Source: Chlorobiaceae bacterium (GTDB taxonomy: Bacteria; Bacteroidota; Chlorobiia; Chlorobiales; Chlorobiaceae). From it: a stretch of 64,000 nucleotides of DNA. The position numbers were made by a program, and so were the translations under genes. Under the pieces are notes generated by a model. It worked only from the letters and a program-made list of their open reading frames with translations, searched no databases and had not been told where the DNA came from. The stretch covers positions 1 through 64,000 of the forward strand of contig JAAXWO010000013.1 in the NCBI GenBank assembly GCA_013334965.1, in the 5' to 3' direction. Positions 25,938 through 36,923 of the stretch are shown here, piece after piece. Each line of letters begins with the position of its first letter. The first letter of the stretch is position 1.

Positions 25938-26084
25938 ATGGGTATAGGTGGCGTTGAACTGTTGCTTGTTCTGCTGGGCGTGCTCGTGCTGTTCGGCGGG
26001 AAGAAGATCCCGGAATTGGCGCGGGGCCTCGGAAAAAGCATAAGGGCGTTTAAAAAGGCGAAGAACGACCCGGAAGGGGAATAG
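25938..26084 (+). CDS. tatA: Short TatA/E twin-arginine translocase subunit
   Basis: A 48-residue protein: a short periplasmic N-terminus (MGIGGVE), one transmembrane helix (about 7-19), the hinge [16 protein letters not shown], and an amphipathic helix with lysines ([14 protein letters not shown]). This is the TatA/TatE pattern that forms the pore for folded proteins. GGAGTG lies nine bases before the ATG. It is shorter than most TatA proteins (60-90 residues), lacking the disordered tail. No tatB or tatC lies nearby; in Chlorobi tat genes are often scattered. Confidence 0.85.
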   Translation: MGIGGVELLLVLLGVLVLFGGKKIPELARGLGKSIRAFKKAKNDPEGE

Positions 26085-26208
26085 GCCCCTCATGGGTTTC
26101 CTTACCATCGTTTGCCCAGGCTGATACTCATAAATTGAAGCATGCGGACCGTTCTTCGAAAGGTATTGTTACGGCGCTTCGGCATGCGGAATACTACGAT
26201 AGTCGTCA

Positions 26209-27336
26209 ATGACAAAAAATCGAAAGAGAATACAGCCGGGAAAGGCAAGTGTTCAAGGTACTGTCCGAAAAACCGGAAAGTTCCTGGATAGCCGTGCCAA
26301 AACCATCGGTCAGCCGCCAGGCTCACTTATCCATATCGGTGCGCAGCAGATCGAACGGCCGCTTGTTACGATGATCGCTTACGATGAATCTGAATTTGTC
26401 ACGAGGCAGTTCGAAGATCTGAAGCAATGTGTCCCTTTTGTCGAGCAATACCAGGTGGTATGGGTCGATATATGCGGCTTGCATGACATCTCGCTCATCG
26501 GGCAGGCTGGAGAGGTTTTCGGGATCGATAACCTGACCCTTGAAGATGTATTGCACACAGGCCAGCGTCCGAAGGTTGAGGATTTCGAGCGCTACCTTTA
26601 CCTGGTGTTGCAGATGCTTGAATATGACAACGGCATTTCCGGGATATCGAGAGAGCAACTGAGCATTGTGATCGGAAAGAACTACGTCGTCACTTTCCAG
26701 GAAAAGCAGGGGGATATGTTTGATCCCGTCAGGCAGAGGATCGGCAATGCAGGCTCAAAGGTCAGGAAGCAGGGGGCGGACTACCTCGCATGCACCCTTG
26801 TCGATGCCGTTGTCGACCATTACCTGTCTATCCTCGAAGAGGTCGAAAATACCATTGACCAGCTTGAGGCGGCCCTCCTTGAGAATTACAGCCGAAAGAC
26901 CTTCGAGTCGATATATGCGCTCAAGCGCGAGCTGATTATCCTGCGTAAGTCAGTTTGGCCTCTGCGGGAGGCCATCGGCTATGTATCGCGAAACGACATC
27001 CAGGTCATTGGCGACAGCGTTGAACCCTATTATCGTGATATTTACGATCATATCATCCTGGTCATCGATACTGTCGAGGTGTTTCGCGACATCGTTACCG
27101 GTATGCAGGAAACCTATCTTGCCTCGGTTAACAACAGGATGAACGAAGTGATGAAATTCCTTACCATGATCGCTACGATTTTTATGCCGCTTTCTTTCAT
27201 CGCCGGGCTCTATGGGATGAATTTTCATTATATGCCTGAACTTGAGTTGCGATGGGGCTATTTTGCCGTTCTCGGCGTGATGTTACTTATTTTCGTCGGC
27301 ATGGTTCTGTTCTACCGGTCGAGGAAATGGTATTGA
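26209..27336 (+). CDS. corA: CorA-family magnesium/cobalt channel
   Basis: A 375-residue divalent cation channel of the inner membrane, a homopentamer passing Mg2+ (also Co2+ and Ni2+). A long cytoplasmic N-terminal domain is followed by two C-terminal transmembrane helices with the diagnostic GMN loop (GLYGMNFHYMPEL, about residues 326-338). LSFIAGLYGMN and the final lysine/arginine end YRSRKWY fit the family. The N-terminal 35 residues are basic and vary. It stands alone between tatA and a CIA30-like gene. Confidence 0.95.
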   Translation: MTKNRKRIQPGKASVQGTVRKTGKFLDSRAKTIGQPPGSLIHIGAQQIERPLVTMIAYDESEFVTRQFEDLKQCVPFVEQYQVVWVDICGLHDISLIGQAGEVFGIDNLTLEDVLHTGQRPKVEDFERYLYLVLQMLEYDNGISGISREQLSIVIGKNYVVTFQEKQGDMFDPVRQRIGNAGSKVRKQGADYLACTLVDAVVDHYLSILEEVENTIDQLEAALLENYSRKTFESIYALKRELIILRKSVWPLREAIGYVSRNDIQVIGDSVEPYYRDIYDHIILVIDTVEVFRDIVTGMQETYLASVNNRMNEVMKFLTMIATIFMPLSFIAGLYGMNFHYMPELELRWGYFAVLGVMLLIFVGMVLFYRSRKWY

Positions 27337-27446
27337 CCCCTTTTTATGCCGTTCGACCTTGCGACGGACCGAAGTGACATCCTTTCCGGCTGACTTCGCA
27401 GGCGCGGTCGATCAGTGGCCAAACAAACGATCTACAATTATTCATC

Positions 27447-27950
27447 ATGGGTATTGAACGCATCGTCTGCGATTTTTCAGGCAGTTGCCTCGTGTGGCGG
27501 AATGTCGATGACGTGGTTATGGGCGGCATGTCCCGGAGTGCCATGCAACTGCTCGAAGATGGGGGAGCAATCTTTACCGGGGTGCTTTCGCTCGAACGTA
27601 ACGGCGGATTTGCCTCGGTTCGTTCGATCCCTTATGCTCACGATTACCAGGATTGCGACCGGTTCCTGATCAGGGTGATGGGGGACGGCAGGAAATACAG
27701 TTTCAGGGTAAGGAACGACGAGCGTTTCGATGGAGTGGTCTACGCTTCGGATTTCGAAACAGTCGCCGGTGAATGGGTTGTAGTCGAGGTTCCGTTTGCC
27801 GGATTCAAGCCTTTGTTCAGGGGCAAGGTCGTGTCGGGGGCTCCCCCCATGGACCACGGAAACGTGGTCCAGATAGGATTTCTTGTAGCCTCGAAACAGG
27901 AGGGCCCGTTTTCTCTCCGGATCGACTGGATAAAGGCGGTGGCGGAATGA
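27447..27950 (+). CDS. CIA30-domain protein
   Basis: A 167-residue protein resembling the CIA30 (complex I intermediate-associated protein 30) beta-sandwich: WRNVDDVVMGGMSRS at residues 17-31, FTGVLSLERNGGFASVRS, GRKYSFRVRND, and VQIGFLVASKQEGPFSLRIDWI at the end. Bacterial members are soluble and of unknown function, possibly binding carbohydrate. There is no signal peptide. It is convergent with hisF (15 bp apart), so it is not in its operon. Confidence 0.85.
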   Translation: MGIERIVCDFSGSCLVWRNVDDVVMGGMSRSAMQLLEDGGAIFTGVLSLERNGGFASVRSIPYAHDYQDCDRFLIRVMGDGRKYSFRVRNDERFDGVVYASDFETVAGEWVVVEVPFAGFKPLFRGKVVSGAPPMDHGNVVQIGFLVASKQEGPFSLRIDWIKAVAE

Positions 27951-27965
27951 CGCGCTGTGCCTGGA

Positions 27966-28721
27966 TCAAAGTCTCACAGTGATGCCTCGTTCCCTCAGGT
28001 ACTCCTTGGCCTCGCGAATGGTGTGCTGACGGAAGTGGAAGATGGATGCCGCGAGTGCTGCGTCGGCATGGCCATCGGTAAATCCTTTGTAGAGGTGTTC
28101 GAGGTTGCCCGCACCTCCTGAAGCAATGACCGGGATATGAACCGAGGTCGATATCCTGCTCAGGATCTCGTTGTCGTACCCCTCTTTCGTGCCGTCACGG
28201 TCCATGCTGGTCAGCAGGATCTCCCCGGCTCCGAGCTCCTGAACCCTCAGGGCCCATTCGAGCGCATCGATGCCTGTCGGCGTTTTGCCTGAATGCGTAT
28301 GGACGATGTATTGGCCGTTGACTTTCTTGACGTCGATAGCCACGACGACGGCCTGGGATCCGAATTTTTCTGCGATGCGTGATATCAGCTCGGGCTTAGC
28401 GACGGCAGCGGTGTTGACGGAAACCTTGTCGGCGCCATGCAGGAAAGCGTCCCTCGCCCGTTCGACCGAACTGATGCCTCCTCCGACCGTGAGTGGAATG
28501 AATACCTCCCCCGAAACTTTCAGCACCTCTTCAAGTGTTGTCCTTCGAGACTCGATTGATGCCGATATATCGAGAAAGACCAGCTCGTCAGCCATCTCGT
28601 TGTTATAGAACCTTGCCTGTTCGAGAATCGAGCCTGCGTCTCTCAGTCCTTCGAAATTAATTCCCTTGACGACACGTCCGTCACGGACGTCGAGGCAAGG
28701 GATGATTCTTTTTGCTAACAT
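27966..28721 (-). CDS. hisF: Imidazole glycerol phosphate synthase subunit HisF
   Basis: A 251-residue (beta/alpha)8 cyclase. With HisH it converts PRFAR and ammonia to imidazole glycerol phosphate and AICAR in histidine synthesis. [20 protein letters not shown] at the start, with the catalytic Asp in CLDVRDG, VGGGIS, and [13 protein letters not shown] with the second catalytic Asp are diagnostic. The start is set at 28721 by this N-terminus; the open frame reaches 28808. No other his genes adjoin it. Confidence 0.97.
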   Translation of the reverse strand: MLAKRIIPCLDVRDGRVVKGINFEGLRDAGSILEQARFYNNEMADELVFLDISASIESRRTTLEEVLKVSGEVFIPLTVGGGISSVERARDAFLHGADKVSVNTAAVAKPELISRIAEKFGSQAVVVAIDVKKVNGQYIVHTHSGKTPTGIDALEWALRVQELGAGEILLTSMDRDGTKEGYDNEILSRISTSVHIPVIASGGAGNLEHLYKGFTDGHADAALAASIFHFRQHTIREAKEYLRERGITVRL

Positions 28722-28868
28722 TTTGTCACACTGTTTTATAGCCGGAACCCTTTGGAGGACAGAGCGGTTCCGATCTTTTGAAATCTCGAAACTTTGAATC
28801 TGCATCAATATATTAAAGTATTATATTAAGCCACATTCAAAGCAGCCACGAGAAAAGGAGAATACATA

Positions 28869-29195
28869 ATGAAATTTCCTGTTTGCGATTACGCTGAATC
28901 GGAAGAGGGCTTCTATTCCCAATGTGCCAGTTGTCCCATAGAATCGAGCAACCCCGGGTGCGCCCTGAATGAACTTGAGGACGGGACTTACCAGTTTATA
29001 GGCCAGACGCCTAACGGTGGCGTGAAGGCGGTTTTTTATTTCAAGAACGGCGAAGGCGTGCAGGTGGTCAAACAGGATGCCGTGCATGTCGAAATACATG
29101 AGCTCGACGAGCTCGATCACCTGGTCTCAATTCTTTACGGCATGGTCGATCCGGAAGGCATGATCTACCTGAAAAAGTCCGGCCGCGGTAACTGA
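28869..29195 (+). CDS. Cys-motif small protein next to ferredoxin-NADP reductase, function unknown
   Basis: A 108-residue acidic protein I do not recognise. The N-terminal 31 residues hold four cysteines (Cys6, Cys19, Cys22, Cys31) in a C-X12-C-X2-C-X8-C pattern that could bind an Fe-S cluster or zinc. The remainder (GTYQFIGQTPNGGVKAVFYF, VHVEIHELDELDHLVSILYGMV) looks like a compact alpha/beta domain. AAGGAG sits eight bases before the ATG. It is 42 bp upstream of ferredoxin-NADP reductase on the same strand, which hints at a redox role (inference). Confidence 0.75.
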   Translation: MKFPVCDYAESEEGFYSQCASCPIESSNPGCALNELEDGTYQFIGQTPNGGVKAVFYFKNGEGVQVVKQDAVHVEIHELDELDHLVSILYGMVDPEGMIYLKKSGRGN

Positions 29196-30287
<1,092 letters not shown>

Positions 30288-30293
30288 CTATTC

Positions 30294-31202
30294 ATGCCCT
30301 CTACGGTTACTCGACGACCATCCGCCCTTGATGCGTGGATGCTGGCAATTCGCCCGAAAACCCTGCCTGCCGGCGCAGTGCCGATTGTGCTTGCTTCTGC
30401 CATCGCATACGCAGACGGGGTTTTCAAGCCGCTTCCTGCGCTGGTTGCCCTTATCTGCGCGCTGGGCATCCAGATCGCCACCAATTTCATCAACGAGATC
30501 TACGATTTCCGGAAAGGCGCCGACACTGCCGAGCGTCTCGGTCCGACCAGGACGGTCGCTGCCGGCATCATCAGCGAAAAGACCATGATCAGGGTCTCGG
30601 CTGCACTTGCCGCTTCAGTTTTCCTGCTCGGTCTATCCCTGGTCGCCATAGGGGGCTGGCCGATCTTTCTCATCGGTGTGCTTTCCCTGATTTTCGCATG
30701 GGCCTATACCGGTGGACCATATCCCATTGCATATTCCGGCCTCGGCGATGTGTTCGTCTTCATCTTTTTCGGCCTGGTCGCCGTCGGGGGCACCTACTTC
30801 GTGCAGTCGCTCACGTTGCCGTTGCATGTGCTTGTCGCTGCCTCAGCACCCGGAGCCATGTCGGTCAACATCCTTCTGGTCAACAACATCCGTGATATCG
30901 AGACAGACAGGAAAGTCGGCAAGATGACGCTCCCTGCCCGCATCGGTCCATCCGCTGCCCGTGCGATTTACGTTATCCTGACCGTTCTTGCCTATGCCGT
31001 TCCGCTCTACATGATCGGTATGGGCTACTCATTATGGTGCCTGCTTTCACTGTTGAGCATTCCGCTTGCCGTCGGTATGGTAAGCCGGCTTTACCGGTCA
31101 GAGGGCAGGGAGCTCAATCAGGTGCTTGCAGGGACCGGTAAGGTGCTTACCGTCCATGGCGCCCTGTTTTCTGCTGGACTGATTCTCAAATACATCATTT
31201 AG
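30294..31202 (+). CDS. menA: 1,4-dihydroxy-2-naphthoate polyprenyltransferase MenA
   Basis: A 302-residue integral membrane prenyltransferase of the UbiA family that attaches the isoprenoid tail in menaquinone (and chlorobiumquinone) synthesis. About eight hydrophobic helices are visible. The Asp-rich motifs are NFINEIYDFRKGAD (about 64-77) and NNIRDIETDRKVGK (about 195-208). Start AIRPKTLPAGAVPI is typical of MenA. It starts 6 bp after the ferredoxin-NADP reductase gene, so the two share a transcript that continues to aguB. Confidence 0.93.
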   Translation: MPSTVTRRPSALDAWMLAIRPKTLPAGAVPIVLASAIAYADGVFKPLPALVALICALGIQIATNFINEIYDFRKGADTAERLGPTRTVAAGIISEKTMIRVSAALAASVFLLGLSLVAIGGWPIFLIGVLSLIFAWAYTGGPYPIAYSGLGDVFVFIFFGLVAVGGTYFVQSLTLPLHVLVAASAPGAMSVNILLVNNIRDIETDRKVGKMTLPARIGPSAARAIYVILTVLAYAVPLYMIGMGYSLWCLLSLLSIPLAVGMVSRLYRSEGRELNQVLAGTGKVLTVHGALFSAGLILKYII

Positions 31203-31207
31203 CGTTT

Positions 31208-32083
31208 ATGAATCCGGAACAACTCCGTATAGCGCTTGTGCAGATGACATGCCGGGAGAATCCGGCCGAAAACCTTTCTGCAGCGATCTCCCGAATCAGG
31301 GATGCGGCAGCGGGAGGCGCGAACATCATCTGCCTTCAGGAGCTTTTCAACACCCTCTATTTCTGCCAGACCGAAGATTACGCTCCGTTTGCTTATGCCG
31401 AACAGATTCCCGGACCGACGACTGCTTCGCTTCAGGAGCTTGCTGCCGAGCTCGGGGTCGTGATTGTCGCCTCGCTCTTCGAAATCAGGGCCAAAGGGCT
31501 CTACCACAACACGGCAGCAGTGATCGATGCCGACGGCAGCTACCTCGGCAAGTACCGCAAGATGCATATCCCGGATGATCCCGGTTTTTACGAAAAGTTC
31601 TATTTCACTCCGGGCGACCTGGGGTACAAGGTATTTAAAACCCGTTTTGCGACCATCGGCGTCCTGATCTGCTGGGACCAGTGGTATCCGGAAGCGGCAA
31701 GGCTTACGGCCCTGCAGGGCGCCGATATCCTCTTCTATCCCACGGCCATCGGCTGGGCGGCCTCCGAAGGTTCGGAAACTGTTCGTTCGAGCCAGCGGCA
31801 GGCGTGGAAAACCATCCAGCTCAGCCATGCAGTCTCGAACGGGGTCTATGTCGCAGCAGCCAACCGGGCAGGCACCGAAGGGGAGCTCGAATTCTGGGGA
31901 AACAGTTTCGTGTCCGATCCTTTCGGCCAGGTGGTAGCTGAAGCCGCCCATACGGGAGAGGAGATCCTCTATGCCGACTGTGATCTTTCGCGAATCGGGT
32001 TTTACCGGTCGCACTGGCCATTCATGCGAGACCGGAGGATCGACTCTTACGAAGATATCACCAGGCGCTGGATCGACCGTTAA
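31208..32083 (+). CDS. aguB: N-carbamoylputrescine amidase
   Basis: A 291-residue nitrilase-superfamily enzyme that hydrolyses N-carbamoylputrescine to putrescine, CO2 and ammonia. The Glu-Lys-Cys triad is visible: CLQELFN, KYRKMHIPDDPGFYEK and ICWDQWYPEAAR. The last two segments are specific to this subfamily. Agmatine deiminase (aguA) lies two genes downstream, giving a complete route from agmatine to putrescine. It starts 5 bp after menA. Confidence 0.95.
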   Translation: MNPEQLRIALVQMTCRENPAENLSAAISRIRDAAAGGANIICLQELFNTLYFCQTEDYAPFAYAEQIPGPTTASLQELAAELGVVIVASLFEIRAKGLYHNTAAVIDADGSYLGKYRKMHIPDDPGFYEKFYFTPGDLGYKVFKTRFATIGVLICWDQWYPEAARLTALQGADILFYPTAIGWAASEGSETVRSSQRQAWKTIQLSHAVSNGVYVAAANRAGTEGELEFWGNSFVSDPFGQVVAEAAHTGEEILYADCDLSRIGFYRSHWPFMRDRRIDSYEDITRRWIDR

Positions 32084-32103
32084 GGATATAAACGAAGGTA
32101 CCC

Positions 32104-33360
32104 ATGAACCTGTTCGGCACGCTGATTCTTGTTACTCTCCTGGTGACCTTCATCGTCAGGCTCGTCGCCGATATCCTCAACCTCGGTGCCGCATCGCCTC
32201 TCATTCCTGAGTCATTCAAGGATGTATACGAACAGGATGCATACACCCGTTCCCAGGAGTACCTGAAAGCCAATACCCTTTTTTCCCAGGTCGATTCATC
32301 ATTCGATCTCATCTTTCTGCTCGTGTTCTGGTTCGCTGGCGGCTTCAACAGTCTCGACCTGTTCGTCAGGGGGTGGGGGTTCAACCCTGTGCTCACTGGC
32401 GTGCTGTTTACCGGTGCGCTCCTGTTGCTTCAGGGGATTGTCGGGCTGCCGTTCAGCATCTACAAAACGTTTGTGCTTGAAGAGCGGTTCGGCTTCAACA
32501 AGACCACTCCATGGACGTTTGCGACGGACCTTGTCAAGACGCTCCTGCTCGGGCTTGCGATCGGCGCTCCGGTCATGGCCCTTCTTTTATGGTTTTTCGA
32601 GTACGCCGGCCCTCAGGCCTGGCTCATGGCCTGGGCGGGCATGGTGGGCTTCACCCTGCTCCTGCAGTACGTCGCCCCCACCTGGATCATGCCGATGTTC
32701 AACAAGTTCGTACCGCTCGAAGACGGCGAGCTCAGACAGTCAATCATTAAATATGCTGCCGACGTACGCTTCCCGCTTACCGGCATATTCGTCATGGACG
32801 GCTCGAAACGTTCAGCCAAGGCAAATGCCTTCTTCACCGGTTTCGGGAAGAACAAACGTATCGCCCTGTTCGATACCCTCATCCGAAACCACTCTACCGA
32901 AGAGCTGGTCGCCGTGCTCGCTCACGAGATCGGCCATTTCAAGAAAAAGCACATCCTCATGTCGATGGGCCTGAGCATGCTCAACCTCGGCGTGGTTTTG
33001 TATCTTCTTTCGCTGTTCATGAACAACAGGATGCTGTTCGATGCCTTTTACATGCAGGAGAGATCGGTCTATGCCAGCCTGATCTTTTTCATGCTGCTCT
33101 ACAGCCCGGTAGAGTTCATCCTCTCCGTACTCATGCAGATGCTGTCGAGGCGCAACGAGTATGAGGCTGACCTGTTTGCCGTCACCACTTACGCCAAGGG
33201 ACGGACGCTCGCATCTGCCCTCAGGAAGCTTTCGAGGCAGAACCTGTCGAACCTGACTCCTCACCCGTTTTATGTGTTCATGAACTACTCCCATCCTCCG
33301 GTGCTTCAGCGCGTGAGGCGGATCGAGGATACGGCACGTCAACAGACCGTCACCATTTAG
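32104..33360 (+). CDS. Ste24-like M48 zinc metalloprotease
   Basis: A 418-residue membrane protease of family M48A (CAAX-protease 1/Ste24-like). The zinc motif is LAHEIGHFKKKH (HEXXH, about residues 278-289), with the third ligand in RRNEYEADLFA. Seven or so hydrophobic segments surround it, and GFGKNKRIALFDTLI is a typical strand. In bacteria the family does membrane-protein quality control; prenyl-protein substrates are not expected. It sits between aguB and aguA with short gaps, so it is in the same operon although no polyamine role is known. Confidence 0.93.
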   Translation: MNLFGTLILVTLLVTFIVRLVADILNLGAASPLIPESFKDVYEQDAYTRSQEYLKANTLFSQVDSSFDLIFLLVFWFAGGFNSLDLFVRGWGFNPVLTGVLFTGALLLLQGIVGLPFSIYKTFVLEERFGFNKTTPWTFATDLVKTLLLGLAIGAPVMALLLWFFEYAGPQAWLMAWAGMVGFTLLLQYVAPTWIMPMFNKFVPLEDGELRQSIIKYAADVRFPLTGIFVMDGSKRSAKANAFFTGFGKNKRIALFDTLIRNHSTEELVAVLAHEIGHFKKKHILMSMGLSMLNLGVVLYLLSLFMNNRMLFDAFYMQERSVYASLIFFMLLYSPVEFILSVLMQMLSRRNEYEADLFAVTTYAKGRTLASALRKLSRQNLSNLTPHPFYVFMNYSHPPVLQRVRRIEDTARQQTVTI

Positions 33361-33384
33361 TCATAGTACAAGAAAGGATTACCG

Positions 33385-34428
33385 ATGACCGAACCACACT
33401 ATGTCATGCCGCCCGAATGGGCCCCTCATAGCTCAACATGGCTTTCATGGCCGCACAAGCTCGAATCGTGGCCTGGGAAGTTCGAACCCGTACCGGCCGT
33501 TTTCGCCGAACTGGCCCACCAGCTCAGCCGTTCTGAGACGGTCAACATCAACGTGCTTGATGAAACCATGGAACGTGAGGCCCGCAGGCTCCTGAGGGAG
33601 AGGGATCCCGAAGGCCTGCACTCAGGCCGCATCGTGTTCCATCGCATACCCACCAACGACGCATGGTGCCGCGACCATGGCCCGAACTATGTTTTCCGTC
33701 AGCAGGACGGCGTTCGCGACAAGGTGATCATCGATTGGGATTACAACGCATGGGGTGGGAAATACGAGCCTTACGACGACGACGATGCCGTACCGGCAAG
33801 AGTGGCTGCAATACAGGGGCTGCCGATGATTTCGACCGGCATGGTGCTTGAAGGCGGTGCGATCGACGTCAACGGCAAGGGGCTGCTCCTGACCACCGAA
33901 GCATGTCTCCTCAACCCCAACCGCAATCCCTCGATGAGCCGGGAGGAGATCGAGTCCCAGCTTTCGAAGTATCTCGGGATTCAGAAGGTGCTGTGGCTTG
34001 GCGATGGAATTGTCGGCGACGATACCGACGGTCATGTCGACGACATGGCTCGTTTCGTGAACGAAGACACGGTGGTCATTACGGTCGAGGATGACCCTGA
34101 GGACGAAAATTACGAGCTGCTGCAGGAGAACTACCGGCTTCTCCAGGGCTTTACCGGGCTGGACGGCAAGCCGCTCAACGTGGTCAAGCTGCCCATGCCC
34201 GAACCTGTTTTCTACGACGGAGAGAGGCTGCCTGCAAGCTACGCCAACTTCTATATCGCCAACAAGGCGGTCCTGGTTCCGGTGTACCAATGCCCGCGAG
34301 ACGCGGAAGCGATAGCCATCCTGCAGGGGTGCTTTCCCGACCGGGAAGTGATTGGTATCGACTGCAGCGACCTCATATGGGGTCTTGGCGCGATCCACTG
34401 CGTCACCCATGAAGAACCCTCTCTCTGA
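33385..34428 (+). CDS. aguA: Agmatine deiminase
   Basis: A 347-residue guanidine-modifying enzyme that converts agmatine to N-carbamoylputrescine and ammonia. Family motifs: MPPEWAPHSSTWLSWP at the start, DAWCRDHGPNYV, EGGAIDVNGKG, DGHVDDMARF with catalytic His/Asp, and the catalytic Cys in GLGAIHCVTHEEP near the C-terminus. It works with aguB encoded upstream. A strong terminator follows, so it ends the operon that may start at 28869. Confidence 0.96.
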   Translation: MTEPHYVMPPEWAPHSSTWLSWPHKLESWPGKFEPVPAVFAELAHQLSRSETVNINVLDETMEREARRLLRERDPEGLHSGRIVFHRIPTNDAWCRDHGPNYVFRQQDGVRDKVIIDWDYNAWGGKYEPYDDDDAVPARVAAIQGLPMISTGMVLEGGAIDVNGKGLLLTTEACLLNPNRNPSMSREEIESQLSKYLGIQKVLWLGDGIVGDDTDGHVDDMARFVNEDTVVITVEDDPEDENYELLQENYRLLQGFTGLDGKPLNVVKLPMPEPVFYDGERLPASYANFYIANKAVLVPVYQCPRDAEAIAILQGCFPDREVIGIDCSDLIWGLGAIHCVTHEEPSL

Positions 34429-34464
34429 TCGGCCAGGGCAGAATCGAACGATCGACCTGAACAT

Positions 34465-34500
34465 AAAACAAAAAGCGGCCAGAAAGCCGCTTTTTGTTTT
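34465..34500. terminator. Bidirectional terminator between aguA and mdh
   Basis: A perfect 15 bp stem (AAAACAAAAAGCGGC with its complement) around a CAGAAA loop. The A- and T-runs on each side allow it to end both the aguA and mdh transcripts. Confidence 0.93.
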
Positions 34501-34515
34501 ATGTATCGCCGCAGA

Positions 34516-35514
<999 letters not shown>

Positions 35515-35540
35515 TCATGTACTCAAAATCTGAAGGAACG

Positions 35541-35581
35541 AAAAAAAAGCAAGCCGTCCTTTCGTGGGGAGCGGCTTGCTT
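35541..35581 (-). terminator. Terminator after rpmA
   Basis: AAGCAAGCCG and CGGCTTGCTT form a perfect 10 bp stem around a 15-base loop, followed on the - strand by eight T residues. It ends the rplU-rpmA transcript and isolates it from mdh downstream. Confidence 0.9.
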
Positions 35582-35613
35582 CAATATAAACTTAATGCAT
35601 ATCAGGCCAAATT

Positions 35614-35868
35614 TCAGGAAGGAATGATATCGACCTGCTTTTTGTTGTTGCGGCCGTTCCTGAACCTGACGGTGCCTTCAACAAGTGCGAAGATCGTATG
35701 GTCCCTGCCCAATCCGGCGTTTTCGCCCGGCTTGATGGCCGTGCCCCTCTGACGAAGGATGATGGTTCCTGCATTAACCGTAGAACCTCCGGCAGCCTTG
35801 ACGCCGAGGTATTTCGGATTACTGTCGCGGCCGTTTTTGGTAGATCCGCCGCCTTTTTTATGAGCCAT
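35614..35868 (-). CDS. rpmA: 50S ribosomal protein L27
   Basis: An 84-residue ribosomal protein lying near the peptidyl transferase centre. The N-terminus [19 protein letters not shown] is the canonical bacterial form without the Firmicute cleaved extension, followed by [13 protein letters not shown] and [13 protein letters not shown]. It is encoded 37 bp after rplU, the conserved order. Confidence 0.98.
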   Translation of the reverse strand: MAHKKGGGSTKNGRDSNPKYLGVKAAGGSTVNAGTIILRQRGTAIKPGENAGLGRDHTIFALVEGTVRFRNGRNNKKQVDIIPS

Positions 35869-35905
35869 AAGAAAAAAGAATTTGTTTTATGAATCCCAGT
35901 ATTTT

Positions 35906-36196
35906 TTATACAGACAGCACTTCGACCTGAGTCATGTGCTGACGGTGCCCGTTTCTTCTCTGGAAACGTTTGCGGCGTTTTTTCCTGAACACGACGATCG
36001 TCTCGTCCCTGAGGTGCTCAAGCACTTTCACCTTCACGGTTCCGGATGGCTGCAAGGTCGACTGTGCTGCGTCGACATGCATGAGCGGCTTTACCTCGAT
36101 AACATCGCCTGCCGCGGCATCCTGCCTCGGTACGAATATCTTGTCACCCTGCTTTACCAGAAACTGTTTGTCGGAAATCTCGATCAGCGCCTGCAT
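35906..36196 (-). CDS. rplU: 50S ribosomal protein L21
   Basis: A 96-residue 23S-rRNA-binding protein. MQALIEISDKQFLVKQGDKIFV opens it, and the basic stretch VFRKKRRKRFQRRNGHRQ near residues 70-87 contacts rRNA. The start at 36196 matches family N-termini; a longer frame from 36205 adds three residues. It is the first gene of the rplU-rpmA pair. Confidence 0.97.
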   Translation of the reverse strand: MQALIEISDKQFLVKQGDKIFVPRQDAAAGDVIEVKPLMHVDAAQSTLQPSGTVKVKVLEHLRDETIVVFRKKRRKRFQRRNGHRQHMTQVEVLSV

Positions 36197-36294
36197 CATA
36201 GTCAATATTTTAGTGATAAAGAGCTTGAATATAACTCATATTCTCAGAATTTCAAACGGTTACTATTTACTTTAAAAAAGAACCTGCCGCCCTG

Positions 36295-36738
36295 TTACAG
36301 GAAAAAAAAGGTTACGGCAAGCACGATGGCGAACATGGTGAAGGATATGGTGAACAACTTGTACCAGGAGCGGAACCTTGCGGCCTGGCAGGGATAGGTG
36401 ATAGGCTGGATGGCCTTCACGATATAGCCCATGGTCAGGGCAATCTGCAGGATCATCAAGGTTATTTTGACTACGACCCACGGCGTCCATCCGTGGTAGA
36501 AGTGTGCGAGGAGGAGTCCGGAGACGATCACCGAAATGACGGCTGTGTCGGCGACCTTCGTTTCGAGCTTGATGAAGCGCATCAGCAGGGTCCTGTACTC
36601 CTGGGCTTTCGCCTGCTCGCCGGTCAGTCCTGGTTCGAGCGTCTTCAGCAGGAAAAAAGATGCGAAGATCGTGCCGAACCAGGCCGCAAAGCCGGTTATG
36701 TGCACGAGTCGCAGGATGGCGTGAAAATCAATGGCCAT
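36295..36738 (-). CDS. Four-helix membrane protein (CopD-like fold possible)
   Basis: A 147-residue integral membrane protein with four hydrophobic helices (about 9-31, 59-79, 83-105 and 123-146). Histidines at positions 6, 13 and in LAHFYHGW lie near helix ends, as in small haem- or metal-binding membrane proteins of the CopD/DUF2269 type, but I cannot assign the family with certainty. It lies 89 bp upstream of rplU on the same strand; no relation is implied. Confidence 0.72.
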   Translation of the reverse strand: MAIDFHAILRLVHITGFAAWFGTIFASFFLLKTLEPGLTGEQAKAQEYRTLLMRFIKLETKVADTAVISVIVSGLLLAHFYHGWTPWVVVKITLMILQIALTMGYIVKAIQPITYPCQAARFRSWYKLFTISFTMFAIVLAVTFFFL

Positions 36739-36923
36739 GAGTTCGTTTGTTGAGACCTTCGGATGCAGGCGGGTAGCAGCAGAAAGATATCCACTTGACC
36801 GCGGGTTGTCAAGCGCTCAGCCGCAGCTGAACTCACAAAGCTTGTTTTTTTTCCCAAGCTGATATAGCTTGACTGTTCGACTGGAACCCGATATCGCCGT
36901 AACCGTAACCTGACCCGTAAGAT

